Below, piece by piece: positions 50,918 through 60,061 of a stretch of DNA of 64,000 bases; the stretch's first letter is position 1, and every line of letters starts with the position of its first letter. The position numbers and the translations under genes are program-made. This DNA is from CAYQOX01 sp964419335. GTDB taxonomy: Bacteria > Hinthialibacterota > Hinthialibacteria > Hinthialibacterales > Hinthialibacteraceae. Below the pieces are notes generated by a model, which did no database searches, was not told the DNA's origin, and saw nothing but the letters and a program-made list of their open reading frames with translations. The stretch spans positions 15,333-79,332 of the forward strand of contig CAYQOX010000018.1 of the NCBI GenBank assembly GCA_964419335.1, in the 5' to 3' direction.

Positions 50918-52642
50918 CTAAACCGAAACGAATTCGGTGAATTCGTCCAGAACGCTGCGTTCTCCACTACGGATACGTTTAACCCGCATTTCAATCAAGG
51001 GTTGGGCACGTAGAATAAAACGTTTAGCTACGATTTTCTTGCTTTCCGAAAGAGCCGCCTGACGCAGCAGTAAATAACATAGAATAATTTCGATGCCCAT
51101 GTAAACCATATCTTCTGCGTAGAGATCTCTATACGCGTCATCTTGCTCATTAAAGAAGACAATGGTTTGCTCGGCGATCTGCACCAAATTTCGAATAATG
51201 AGCAGATTCTCTTGATCTACATTCGTAGGGAGCGATTCATTCAATTTGGAAATGTAGTTCATAAAAGTGCCGCTGGTGATACCGCCGATAGCGGCTACGA
51301 CCTGCAACTGGGTCGTTCCCTCGTAAATATTGGTAATCCGCGCATCGCGATAATGACGTTCAACCGGATAATCTTTCATATAACCACTGCCACCGTGAAT
51401 CTGGATGGCATCGTGAGTAACCTTTTGGCATATTTCCGTAGCGTACATTTTGCTCATGGGAGTGAGCATAGCGGCGAAACGCTTGAACTGGGCGCGGCGT
51501 TCCTTGAGTTGCTTAAACGCATCGCCTTCCAAATCGGTCTTTTCCAGTTTTTCTTCTAAGAGTTTATCCAGATCAACAACGTAACAAGTTTCTATGTTCA
51601 GAGCCCGGGAGGCTTCGATCATGGTTTTCATCTCGACCAACATATTTCGTACCGCAGGGAATTGGCGAATCTTTTTGCCAAACTGCTCGCGTGAATCGGC
51701 GTAAGTTTTGGCGGCTTCGAAAGCCGCTTGGGCGATACCGGTGGCCTGGGCCGCAATGGCAAGGCGGGCACCGTTCATGAGTGCCATAACGTAGTGGGTT
51801 AATCCACGACGGCGCTTGCCAACCAGCTGGGCGGGCGTATCCATGAATTGCATCTCACAGGTGGGAGAGCCTTTAATTCCGAGTTTGTTTTCGATACGGC
51901 GGATTTTTATCGTGGGGCCGCGCTCGCACAGGAACATACTCAAGCCGCCCGCTCCTGGACGCTTGGGTTCACTGCGGGCTAGGACAAGAAGCACTTCTCC
52001 GCAGCCGTTGCTGATGAAGCGCTTCACTCCATTGAGGAGAAAACCTTCGCCGTTAGGATTCTCACGTGCTTGGAGAGACACGGCTTGTAAATCTGAACCC
52101 GCGTCAGGCTCGGTAAGCACCATCGCCCCGGTGACCTCGCCACTGGCGAATTTCGGCAGATAGGTGGATTTTTGTTCTTCATTTGCAAAGGCGTTAATGG
52201 TTTCAGCGATTTCTTGCAAACCGAAGATGGTCATCAAGCCGGCATCGGCGCGGGAAACCATCTCAATAACCAGATTGCCTACGAAGGTCGGCAGGTTTAA
52301 TCCACCATACCGACGCGGGAGAGGCATTCCCATAAGATCCGCCTGGGTTAGTTCACGAAGGGAATTCACCGTCCCTTCGGCGTAATGAACGACGCCGTTC
52401 TCCAGTTTACAGCCCTCTTGATCCACCTCTTCAGCCCGGGGAGCGATATAATCGCCCGCGACTTCGCCCGCGATGTCGAGGATACTTTCGTAATTACGCA
52501 TGGCTTCTTCAATCGAAGCGGGGGCATCGTCATAATGGTCATGGTCGGCAAAATTGTTTTCTTTCAACGTTATGATTTCCGACCAGTCAATACTATGAAG
52601 TGCGAATTGAATGTCAGGAGTGTCTAGGTAAAAGTTTGGCAT
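50918..52642 (-). CDS. acyl-CoA dehydrogenase
   Basis: FAD-dependent acyl-CoA dehydrogenase of 574 aa, about 180 residues longer than the classical 380-aa forms. The start is the ATG at 52642; the upstream TTG has no separate site. Core domain: MVLTEPDAGSDLQAV near residue 170 and the adenine-binding segment. Catalytic base: Glu in NIYEGTTQLQVVAAIGG near residue 450. IHGGSGYMKDYPVERHYRDARI precedes it. The last ~125 residues form a helical extension as in long acyl-CoA dehydrogenases next to ETF genes. It gives electrons to the ETF encoded upstream (gap 37 bp). Chain-length preference is unknown. Confidence 0.95.
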   Translation of the reverse strand: MPNFYLDTPDIQFALHSIDWSEIITLKENNFADHDHYDDAPASIEEAMRNYESILDIAGEVAGDYIAPRAEEVDQEGCKLENGVVHYAEGTVNSLRELTQADLMGMPLPRRYGGLNLPTFVGNLVIEMVSRADAGLMTIFGLQEIAETINAFANEEQKSTYLPKFASGEVTGAMVLTEPDAGSDLQAVSLQARENPNGEGFLLNGVKRFISNGCGEVLLVLARSEPKRPGAGGLSMFLCERGPTIKIRRIENKLGIKGSPTCEMQFMDTPAQLVGKRRRGLTHYVMALMNGARLAIAAQATGIAQAAFEAAKTYADSREQFGKKIRQFPAVRNMLVEMKTMIEASRALNIETCYVVDLDKLLEEKLEKTDLEGDAFKQLKERRAQFKRFAAMLTPMSKMYATEICQKVTHDAIQIHGGSGYMKDYPVERHYRDARITNIYEGTTQLQVVAAIGGITSGTFMNYISKLNESLPTNVDQENLLIIRNLVQIAEQTIVFFNEQDDAYRDLYAEDMVYMGIEIILCYLLLRQAALSESKKIVAKRFILRAQPLIEMRVKRIRSGERSVLDEFTEFVSV

Positions 52643-52679
52643 AATATTTTCCAACTATTTTGTCTTTATCGATGTACAC

Positions 52680-53693
52680 CTAGGAACGATAGGCTTTGAT
52701 CATCATCGGAATCACTTTGTTCAAATCACCAAGGATGCTGTAATGCGCAACAGAAAAAATGGGCGCGTCGGGATCGGAATTGATGGCGATAATCTTGGCC
52801 GATTCCTGCATTCCTACCCGGTGTTGCACCGCCCCGCTAATTCCACAGGCGATATACAGGACCGGCCGCACCGTCGTTCCCGTTTGACCTACTTGATGCT
52901 GCTTGTCGATAAACCCCGCATCGACAGCAGCTCGGCTTGCTCCTACCTGACCGCCAAGCACATGGGCCAGCTCGCGAATGAGTTCAAAACCTTCTGGGCC
53001 GCCAACCCCGGCACCTCCGGAAACGATAATGCGTGCAGAGCGAAGATCAACGGTCTTAGGTTGGCGATAGCGCTCGACAATTGTGACTACCTGGTCGGTA
53101 TCCGTGATGTTGCACACGGCATCGAGCACCTGGCCGTTGCGGTTATTGTCGGGTTGGGCTTCCTTCATCACCCCTTCGCGTACGGTCGCCATCTGAGGAG
53201 AATGCATGGGGCAAACGATGGTGGCAATCACATTTCCACCAAACGCCGGGCGGATTTGATAAAGAATGTCCTCGTATTTCTTTTGTGAAAAAGGATCCAG
53301 GTAATCACCAATTTGCAAATCGGTACAATCCGCGGTTAAACCCGTCACCAACTGAGAGGCTATCCGGGGAGCGAGATCACGGCCAATCATGGTCGCCCCG
53401 TACAGGACGATTTGTGGCTGGAATTTTTTTACTGTATCGCGAATCACGGAGGTGTAGGGCAGGGTACGGTAATGTACCAATTCGGGATGATCGGCGACGT
53501 ACACCTTATCGGCGCCATGTTTGTTAAGGGTTTCTGCCAGGCCGCGAATATGGGAGCCAAGCAGAAGTGCCCCGGTTTTTACCCCTAATCGATCTGCCAA
53601 TTCACGCGCTCTCCCGAGAAGTTCAAGGGAAACATGCTTTAACTGGCCGTCTTCTTGTTCTGCGAAAATCCATATTTCTTGCGATGATGCCAT
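52680..53693 (-). CDS. etfA: electron transfer flavoprotein alpha subunit
   Basis: A 337-aa subunit that binds FAD and passes electrons from acyl-CoA dehydrogenase to ETF-quinone oxidoreductase. The start at 53693 begins MASSQEIWIFAEQEDGQLKHVSLELLGRARELAD; an earlier TTG at 53714 overlaps etfB. The C-terminal FAD domain has VGQTGTTVRPVLYIACGISGAVQHR near residue 250 and INSDPDAPIFSVAHYSILGDL near 290. The gene lies 13 bp after etfB. No N-terminal ferredoxin extension as in bifurcating relatives is visible. Confidence 0.95.
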   Translation of the reverse strand: MASSQEIWIFAEQEDGQLKHVSLELLGRARELADRLGVKTGALLLGSHIRGLAETLNKHGADKVYVADHPELVHYRTLPYTSVIRDTVKKFQPQIVLYGATMIGRDLAPRIASQLVTGLTADCTDLQIGDYLDPFSQKKYEDILYQIRPAFGGNVIATIVCPMHSPQMATVREGVMKEAQPDNNRNGQVLDAVCNITDTDQVVTIVERYRQPKTVDLRSARIIVSGGAGVGGPEGFELIRELAHVLGGQVGASRAAVDAGFIDKQHQVGQTGTTVRPVLYIACGISGAVQHRVGMQESAKIIAINSDPDAPIFSVAHYSILGDLNKVIPMMIKAYRS

Positions 53694-53706
53694 GATATTT
53701 ATCCAA

Positions 53707-54612
53707 TCAACCAAGTACGTGGTCTTCCATGAGTTCTTGCATCAGGGATTGGAGTCCCTCTTCAGTAGGTTCGATCACCTTGCTTTCCCCGGTATGGAGA
53801 GTCACTTTTTGTACCCGCCACACACGTGTGGGCGAGCCGGCAATCCCAACCCGTTCGGTTTCGACGTTTAAATCTTCCATTCCCCACACGGGGATGAGTA
53901 AGCCTTGTTGTTGCAAGCGTTTTATTTCTTGATCAACGAAGGCATTGATTTCTTCTTCATTTTTCTCGGGATAATCTTTCTTAAGGCGGGTCGTAATATC
54001 AAAAATCGATTCGGCTTTGCGATAGCGAATTACTCGTTTTGCGCTTTTAGGGCGAGGCAATACGTACCCCCCGGTGACCGAGATTAATCCTGGAAGAGGC
54101 AAAGTTACGACTTCGTATCCTCCTTCGACCTCTCGCTTAACAAAGAATGTTTCTTCTTCCAGCCATGCATCGATAGCGTACGTGGCTTGAGGAAGTTTCA
54201 TCTTTTCAGCCACTTGAGGGCCGACTTGGGCGGTATCACCGTCAATCGCTTGACGTCCGCAGAAGATTAGATCGAATTTTCCAAGTTTATCGATCGCCCG
54301 GGATAACGTATAAGAAGTCGCAAGCGTATCGGCGGCGGCAAAACCACGGCCGCTGATGAGAGTTACTCCGTCTGCTCCCCGGCAAAGAGAATCCTTGAGG
54401 ATATCCCCCGCGCGTGGTGGTCCCATGGTCAGCACATGGACACTTCCTCCATAGCGATCGCGCATTTGCAGGGCGAGTTCAAGAGCGCACAAATCATCTG
54501 GATTGAAAATAGCAGGAAGGGCGGCACGATTAACGGTGCCGTCATCCTTCATGGTATCCGTTGTAATGTTTTTTGTATCTGGAACTTGTTTAATTAATAC
54601 AACACAGCGCAC
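53707..54612 (-). CDS. etfB: electron transfer flavoprotein beta subunit
   Basis: A 301-aa subunit. The start is GTG at 54612, with GGAG 7 bases upstream; it begins VRCVVLIKQVPDT, the family N-terminus. Seen: VNRAALPAIFNPDDLCALE and GRQAIDGDTAQVGPQVAEKM, the AMP/FAD-binding signature, near residue 130. It is about 40 residues longer than typical EtfB, the extra part being a hydrophilic C-terminal segment after KRLQQQGLLIPVW. First gene of the etfB-etfA-acyl-CoA dehydrogenase operon. Confidence 0.93.
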   Translation of the reverse strand: MRCVVLIKQVPDTKNITTDTMKDDGTVNRAALPAIFNPDDLCALELALQMRDRYGGSVHVLTMGPPRAGDILKDSLCRGADGVTLISGRGFAAADTLATSYTLSRAIDKLGKFDLIFCGRQAIDGDTAQVGPQVAEKMKLPQATYAIDAWLEEETFFVKREVEGGYEVVTLPLPGLISVTGGYVLPRPKSAKRVIRYRKAESIFDITTRLKKDYPEKNEEEINAFVDQEIKRLQQQGLLIPVWGMEDLNVETERVGIAGSPTRVWRVQKVTLHTGESKVIEPTEEGLQSLMQELMEDHVLG

Positions 54613-55128
54613 AGTATTGCTCCAATGGGTGAAGTGTCCCAAACGTATGGAAAACAAAAAAAACTGGAAGAGTAAGGCCTATCATTGCTAAAGCCAGCGG
54701 TTTGGGCAATTTTTTCATAATTGGGGAGATGAGTTTAAAATATTACATCCAAAAGTCAAGGCCTGTATTCAAGCAGATTTAACAGCGTTTTAAGAAAAAA
54801 GGGATTTCCAAAGAGCGAAAAGTCAAGGTATTTTGTTTTCTTTAAGTTTAGATTTTCCTTGTTTAAAGTATAATTAAAGATGGTTTCCTAATGTTTTTAG
54901 GATATGTAGCCCGTAGACATATTATCCTAAAACGTTATTCTCTTTTGTTTTCCCGCGTAAATGGATCGTCGCATCGATCCGTTCTGCTTTTTCGTTTATC
55001 TTACGGATCAGCAACTTATTGAATAGACAATACTTATAACAATTGTCTCGGAGAACGTCTTTGCTGCGGGACAATCATTCTATGTTGAATGAAATATTCT
55101 AGTTTAGACGTAATAGGAGGTTTTCTCT
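54613..55128. other. 516-bp intergenic region between etfB and the enoyl reductase gene
   Basis: Divergent, AT-rich, and without a supported gene. It must hold promoters for both flanking genes. A single 7-bp inverted repeat (AGACAAT 55025-55031, ATTGTCT 55042-55048) around an AT-rich 10-base centre lies about 80 bp before the enoyl reductase start and could be an operator. I see no DnaA-box cluster or other origin signs. Confidence 0.4.
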
Positions 55129-55932
55129 GTGGAAAAATGGTTTGAAGGAGAGTGGGGGTTAATTTTAGGTTCGTCAAGTGGTTTTGGTTTGGCGACTGCC
55201 CGCGAATTAGCCTCCAAAGGAATGAATATCGTCGGCGTGCATTTTGACCGTAAAAAAGCAATGGCACAGATCGAGGAAGAGGTCAAATCGATGCGGGATC
55301 ATTATGGCGTCGATGTCGTTTACTATAACTATAACGCAGCCGATGAAGAAAAATGTAAAAATAATGTCAAAGAAATTAAAGAACGGATGGGAAGCATAAA
55401 ACCCTTGCGGACCATCATGCATAGTTTGGCCTTCGGTTCTTTGCACGATTATTTTTCCGATGAAGAACGTGCGCATGTCATCACTCGCTCCCAACTTGAC
55501 ATGACCGTCCACATTATGTCAAACAGCCTGGTCTATTGGATCCAGGAACTTTATAAATCGGGGTTGGTGGGACAAGGAACCCGCATTTTCGCCATGACGA
55601 GTTCTGGCAGCAACCGCCCCTGGCCGCACTATGGGGCTATTTCCGCGGCGAAGGCTTCCCTCGAATCGCACATTCGCCAGATTGCGTTGGAACTTGGTGC
55701 GAAGGGGGTCCGGGCAAATTCGATTTGCGCAGGAGTGACCGATACTCCCGCATTACGAAAAATTCCCGGTCATGAAGCCTTGGTCGAACGGGCCCAAAAA
55801 ATGAATCCCTCTAAACGCTTAACTCAACCTGAAGACGTTGGAAAAGTCATCTCCCTGCTCTCTCGAGAAGAAGCGTATTGGATCAACGGGGATGTGATCC
55901 GGGTGGATGGAGGAGAGGAAATTGCCGGATAA
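55129..55932 (+). CDS. enoyl-ACP reductase-like SDR, FabL/FabI type
   Basis: A 267-aa SDR with the Tyr-x6-Lys catalytic spacing of enoyl-ACP reductases: Tyr168 and Lys175 in HYGAISAAK, rather than Tyr-x3-Lys of ordinary SDRs. The cofactor motif near the N-terminus is LGSSSGFGLA, the G-x3-G-x-G of FabL, not the FabI form. The C-terminus INGDVIRVDGGEEI is SDR-typical. It should carry out the last reduction of each fatty-acid elongation cycle. The start is GTG at 55129 with a perfect AGGAGG 8 bases upstream. Neighbour to rpmH but in its own transcript, as 223 bp separate them. Confidence 0.87.
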   Translation: MEKWFEGEWGLILGSSSGFGLATARELASKGMNIVGVHFDRKKAMAQIEEEVKSMRDHYGVDVVYYNYNAADEEKCKNNVKEIKERMGSIKPLRTIMHSLAFGSLHDYFSDEERAHVITRSQLDMTVHIMSNSLVYWIQELYKSGLVGQGTRIFAMTSSGSNRPWPHYGAISAAKASLESHIRQIALELGAKGVRANSICAGVTDTPALRKIPGHEALVERAQKMNPSKRLTQPEDVGKVISLLSREEAYWINGDVIRVDGGEEIAG

Positions 55933-56155
55933 TTTCTCGATGCTGGTCAAGGTATCCGCCTTGACTGAATAAATAGTAGGGATAATCTATTTTTAGATAC
56001 GAAGCTTTTAACAAAATTTTTAATAAAAGCTCTTCATTTTCGTATTGAAAGATTGAAGTTGGAATCATCAGCCATTACTCGTTCGAAATCAATAAAAAGG
56101 ATAAATATCCCATAATTTAAATTCATTGAAAGAATAAAAATAGAGTAGAGAAAAA

Positions 56156-56296
56156 ATGAAGCGAACCTATCAACCAAGTAAAAAACGTCGAATACGCTGT
56201 CATGGTTTCCGCGCAAAGATGAAGTCAAGAGGTGGGCGTGATATGATTAAACGCCGCCGCAAGAAGGGGCGTCATCGTCTCACGGTTTCTCATTAA
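56156..56296 (+). CDS. rpmH: 50S ribosomal protein L34
   Basis: A 46-aa, very basic ribosomal protein, too short for ordinary gene finders. It starts MKRTYQPSKKRRIR and continues HGFRAKMKSRGGRDMIKRRRKKGRHRLTVS, an exact match to the L34 pattern, except that Cys replaces the more usual Lys/Thr at residue 15. It stops at 56294-56296. It is followed by rnpA after 40 bp, the near-universal bacterial order. Confidence 0.98.
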   Translation: MKRTYQPSKKRRIRCHGFRAKMKSRGGRDMIKRRRKKGRHRLTVSH

Positions 56297-56336
56297 ACGG
56301 AGAAATGTAAAAAGATTTGGCAAACAAATAGAAGTA

Positions 56337-56741
56337 TTGACTGAACGTTTAACAAAAAACGAACGGTTACGAAAAAGAGAAGACATACAAAATGTGCTTC
56401 GGCGGCGCGGCCGGTCGGGAAAATATTTGATCATGCATGTCCGGAAACGTCCGGACTCGGTTTCCCGTTTATGTATTGTGATCCGGCGTACCGTAGGGAC
56501 AGCGATATTTCGAAACCGGACAAAACGACGAATACGCGAGGTCTTTCGGCGGAGCAAAGATCGGATAACCCCCGCGGCGGATATCGTAATACGGGTCAAG
56601 AAAGAGGTTCGAGATGCTACCTTTTGGGATTTGGCAGAAGATTTTTTTGATCTTCTCGAGAAATACCAACTTATCCCAAGTCGGCAGGAAGCCAGCGAAA
56701 CTCTGAAAAAGAAGCTAACGCCCGCCGAAAACCGGGATTAA
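56337..56741 (+). CDS. rnpA: ribonuclease P protein component
   Basis: A 134-aa protein subunit that helps the RNase P RNA bind precursor tRNAs. The start is TTG at 56337; the frame is closed upstream and the family N-terminus (LTKNERLRKREDIQNVL) follows. The RNase P signature is FRNRTKRRIREVFR near residue 62-75. The gene sits between rpmH and yidD as in most bacteria. The RNase P RNA gene is not in the window. Confidence 0.96.
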   Translation: MTERLTKNERLRKREDIQNVLRRRGRSGKYLIMHVRKRPDSVSRLCIVIRRTVGTAIFRNRTKRRIREVFRRSKDRITPAADIVIRVKKEVRDATFWDLAEDFFDLLEKYQLIPSRQEASETLKKKLTPAENRD

Positions 56742-56753
56742 GCGAGTAAACTT

Positions 56754-57023
56754 GTGAAGAGTATACTGCTATTCTTAGTTACGTTTCCAACACGAGTGAT
56801 TGTGCTTATTTTACGAGCGTATCACCGCTATTTCTCGCCGTATATGCCTCCACTTTGTCGTTTTTATCCCACGTGTTCCGTTTACGCGGCCGAAGCCATT
56901 GAATCGTTTGGTATTCTGCGGGGAGGAATCCTGGCGTTGACGCGCCTTGTAAGATGCAATCCCCTTTGTTCTGGGGGAATCGATCTTCCTCCCAAACCCA
57001 AAAACCGCCCAAGAAATGTATGA
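56754..57023 (+). CDS. yidD: membrane protein insertion efficiency factor YidD
   Basis: An 89-aa protein with an amphipathic N-terminal membrane helix. The conserved Cys set is CRFYPTCSVYAAEAIESFG near residue 38, and LVRCNPLCSGGIDLPP near residue 66 completes the family. It assists YidC. The start is GTG at 56754, 12 bp after rnpA. It is followed by yidC after 43 bp. Confidence 0.96.
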   Translation: MKSILLFLVTFPTRVIVLILRAYHRYFSPYMPPLCRFYPTCSVYAAEAIESFGILRGGILALTRLVRCNPLCSGGIDLPPKPKNRPRNV

Positions 57024-57066
57024 ATTTTTCTCTTTTTCAGCCGTTATGGAAAATGGTAATTAAAGC

Positions 57067-58998
57067 ATGAGCGCTGAAAAAAGACTCGCCCTGTGTTTCG
57101 TCCTCTCCATGTTGGTTATGCTGGGGTTCAATTATTACTACGCCAAGAAATATCCTCCGGAAGAACGGACGACTACGCAGACAGAGCAAGAGCCGGATTC
57201 AAAAACGATTCGACGTCCCACGCCTCGCGATCAAGAAACGACTCCGAAACCACCTACCGAGCCAGAAGATATTCCGGAGGATGGCCAAGAAGCCCCAGAG
57301 TCCCAAGGCGCATGGGATTGGCTGGCAAGTGATCTGGTACAAGACAGCACAGAAGAAGCGACCGAGGATACCATCCGCGTAGAGAGTGAACTTTACAGTG
57401 TGGTGTTATCAAAACGGGGGGGAGTTCCGCTTCAATGGCTGCTTCTGCAATATAATGAATTATATGAAGAAGAACGTCTTTTGGAGTTAATCGCAAGCCG
57501 GCCTTCTCATCCAGATTACGAACAAGCGTTAATGGAACTGGAGTGGAAGGAATTACACGAAACCAATGGCAATCCTGCTGTCTCTGCGCTTGATCCCAAC
57601 TACGATGCAGGCAAAAAAGGCTTAATAGTCCATTGGGGGGGGAAATATTCGGATATTGATATTCCCTATAAAACCGAATCTGAGGAATATCAGGTGTCGG
57701 ATGAACCGGTTGAAGTCCCTTTTACCTACGAAAAGAACGGAATAACGTTAGAAAAGATCTTGCGCTTTCATCCGGATAGTTATCAGATCGATATGTTGAT
57801 TCGGTTACAAAACCAATCCGGCCAGACATTAACCTTTGGAGATCGGGACTATTATGATGTGATGTGGAAAGCTGGTTTTGGTTTTCCCTCTCTGCGAACC
57901 GATGCGCAAAACAACTATCATATTTATGGCGTTGAAAGTGGTATCGATACCAAGCCGACTGAAACCTTGCGTTCAGAAGCGAGGAATAATGCTCGCCGCT
58001 TAATAGACGACTATGAGATACCCACTTTGCCAGTTCGCAACGAGACCATCGGATGGGTCGGTGTCGGCCAGAAATATTTCCTCGCCTCCATTATTCCCGA
58101 CTTCGCCACTAAATTTGCAATGAAAGGTTTTTCCAGTCCCCAGGGCTACATGGGCTCAATCATCAAACCTCATGTGGGCTTGCGAGTAAACCTGCGGGAT
58201 ATAAAAGACGGAAACTCCAGCACCATGCAATATACGGTGTATGTAGGACCGTTGGATGATGAGAACGTATCCAAAGTGCATTCCAGTTTGGAAGATGCAC
58301 GCTATATGTTCTTGAGGAGTTTTACCGGACCGATCTCAAACTTCATGCTGCGGTTGCTCCAAGGCTTTTATAACGTTATTCCCAACTATGGCGTGGCCAT
58401 CATCCTACTAACCTTATTGATTAAAGTCTTGATGCTGCCCCTGTATCATAAACAGATGAAATCGATGAAGAAGATGCAGGCGTTACAGCCGCAGTTGAAT
58501 GATTTAAAAGAAAAATACAAAGATGATCCGCAAAAAATGCAAAAGGAACAGATGCAATTGTTCCGTAAGCACAAGGTCAATCCTCTCTCGGGATGTTTGA
58601 CCATGCTTCCCACGATTCCCATCTTCATTGCGCTTTATGCAACCTTTGGGATGGCGTTAGAATTACGGGGGGCGACGTTTTTTGCGTGGATTCAAGATTT
58701 ATCAGCGCCGGATAGCGCTTTTTATCTCCCCCTGGGAGATTACATCTTTACCGTTAATATTTTGCCGCTGGCTTATGCTGCCCTGATGCTATGGAGTACG
58801 AGTCAACAAAAGATTGAAGGTCCAAATGCCACCATGATGAAAATATTGCCCTTGATTTTCGTTGTCTTCTTTTGGTCAATCGCATCAGGCGTGATCTTGT
58901 ATTTTGTGATCAGTATTTTTATCGATGTATGCCAGCGTCTACTTTTAGAGAAGTTCCAAACGCAAGAGTTAACACCGGCAGAAGTTAAAAAATCATAG
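57067..58998 (+). CDS. yidC: membrane protein insertase YidC
   Basis: A 643-aa long-form YidC, the type with a large periplasmic domain found in Gram-negative bacteria. TM1 is at about 6-22. A Pro/Glu/Thr-rich linker follows (about 25-90), then the periplasmic beta domain (about 95-420). The insertase core is at about 440-640: FYNVIPNYGVAIILLTLLIKVLMLPL, KMQALQPQLNDLKEKYKDDPQKMQKE, GCLTMLPTIPIFIALYATF. It inserts membrane proteins with or without SecYEG. The ATG is 43 bp after yidD; a Jag gene follows. Confidence 0.97.
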   Translation: MSAEKRLALCFVLSMLVMLGFNYYYAKKYPPEERTTTQTEQEPDSKTIRRPTPRDQETTPKPPTEPEDIPEDGQEAPESQGAWDWLASDLVQDSTEEATEDTIRVESELYSVVLSKRGGVPLQWLLLQYNELYEEERLLELIASRPSHPDYEQALMELEWKELHETNGNPAVSALDPNYDAGKKGLIVHWGGKYSDIDIPYKTESEEYQVSDEPVEVPFTYEKNGITLEKILRFHPDSYQIDMLIRLQNQSGQTLTFGDRDYYDVMWKAGFGFPSLRTDAQNNYHIYGVESGIDTKPTETLRSEARNNARRLIDDYEIPTLPVRNETIGWVGVGQKYFLASIIPDFATKFAMKGFSSPQGYMGSIIKPHVGLRVNLRDIKDGNSSTMQYTVYVGPLDDENVSKVHSSLEDARYMFLRSFTGPISNFMLRLLQGFYNVIPNYGVAIILLTLLIKVLMLPLYHKQMKSMKKMQALQPQLNDLKEKYKDDPQKMQKEQMQLFRKHKVNPLSGCLTMLPTIPIFIALYATFGMALELRGATFFAWIQDLSAPDSAFYLPLGDYIFTVNILPLAYAALMLWSTSQQKIEGPNATMMKILPLIFVVFFWSIASGVILYFVISIFIDVCQRLLLEKFQTQELTPAEVKKS

Positions 58999-59120
58999 AT
59001 TGGTTACTCGCATGTCTAGGGGTAATTCTATCTCAATCATGATATGAAAGGGTTAAAGAGACCGGTTTGAACTAATACTCTTGGATTGGTGGGACTTCTC
59101 AGAATAGATGGAGGATTCCC

Positions 59121-59963
59121 ATGAAAGAAATCATTGGAGAAGGACAAACACTGGATGAAGCAACAGAAAATGCATTAGAACGACTCAACGCGACTCGTGA
59201 AGAAGTGGAAATTGAACCCTTGACCTCAGGTTCTAAGGGCTTCCTGGGGTTTGGAAGAAAACACGCTCAAGTGAAAGCCTGCCTACGGGCGGATGACCGA
59301 ATTCGAGCCACGGTCTTTATGCGTAATCTCCTTTCTCATATGGGGATTGATTCACCGATCGAAGTGAAAGAAGAAGGAGAGAATATAACCATTATCCTGC
59401 AGGAAGACGCAGCCCCGCTTATCGGTCATCATGGACAAACGTTGGATGCTTTGCAATATCTTGTCGCCCGCTTCCTTAATGAAGATAAGGAAGAATGGAA
59501 GAAGGTTGTCATTGATATTGACAACTATCGTGAGAAAAGGGAAGAAAACCTGAAGAGTATGGCGCTGCGGATGGCAGATCAAGCGGTGAAATCCAAGCGG
59601 GATCAGAAAACCGATCCTCTTTCACCTCCTGAACGCCGAATTATCCATATGGTATTGAAAGAAAACAATCAGGTGAATACCTTCAGTATCGGGAATAGCA
59701 CCCACAAGCGGGTCGTCATCGCTCTTGCCGATCGTTCTGATTCGGGTGGCGGTAAGCGTCGTTCTTCTTCACGCCGTGGAGATAGTGGCCGTGGTGGTCG
59801 CAGCAGTGGTGGACGCGGCGGCGGTCGAGGAAAAGGCCGCAGCGGAGGCAGCGGACGCGGTGGCAATTACTCAGGGAAAAAATCACAACGAAGTCATTCT
59901 TCCAACTCTGAGCGTCCAAAAAGCCCACCTACGGTCATCGAACCACCTTCTTCTTCCTCGTGA
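59121..59963 (+). CDS. jag: RNA-binding protein Jag/KhpB with RGG-like tail
   Basis: A 280-aa RNA-binding protein. The Jag-N domain (about 1-50) has KGFLGFGRK. The KH domain (about 55-145) has the loop LIGHHGQTLDALQYLVARFLN. The R3H domain (about 150-205) has PPERRIIHMVL, Arg-x3-His intact. Residues about 206-280 form a low-complexity tail of Arg, Gly and Ser with repeated RGG-like units (GRGGRSSGGRGGGRGKGRSGG), then a Ser/Pro end. RGG tails bind RNA and promote condensates in eukaryotes; in bacteria they are unusual. The ATG has a GGAGG site. Genes mnmE, rsmG and parAB, often next, are absent. Confidence 0.95.
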   Translation: MKEIIGEGQTLDEATENALERLNATREEVEIEPLTSGSKGFLGFGRKHAQVKACLRADDRIRATVFMRNLLSHMGIDSPIEVKEEGENITIILQEDAAPLIGHHGQTLDALQYLVARFLNEDKEEWKKVVIDIDNYREKREENLKSMALRMADQAVKSKRDQKTDPLSPPERRIIHMVLKENNQVNTFSIGNSTHKRVVIALADRSDSGGGKRRSSSRRGDSGRGGRSSGGRGGGRGKGRSGGSGRGGNYSGKKSQRSHSSNSERPKSPPTVIEPPSSSS

Positions 59964-60024
59964 GGTGGATTGGAAAGAGGATGTAAGTAGTAACATGACC
60001 CCTAACAGCATGGATGAAACGAAA

Positions 60025-60050
60025 GGCGGGAGGCTTCTCCCGTCTTTTTT
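60025..60050. terminator. terminator between jag and the sulfatase-like gene
   Basis: Stem GGCGGGAG (60025-60032) / CTCCCGTC (60037-60044), one G-U pair, loop GCTT, then TTTTTT. On the minus strand the exit reads TTTCGTTT, so it may serve both genes. Confidence 0.88.
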
Positions 60051-60061
60051 ATATCAAGCGG

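Noticed and set aside
54900..56155. Possible chromosomal origin near rpmH
   Set aside because: Only one DnaA-box-like 9-mer (55127-55135, spanning the enoyl reductase start) is seen; no cluster, no dnaA or dnaN, so no origin is called.
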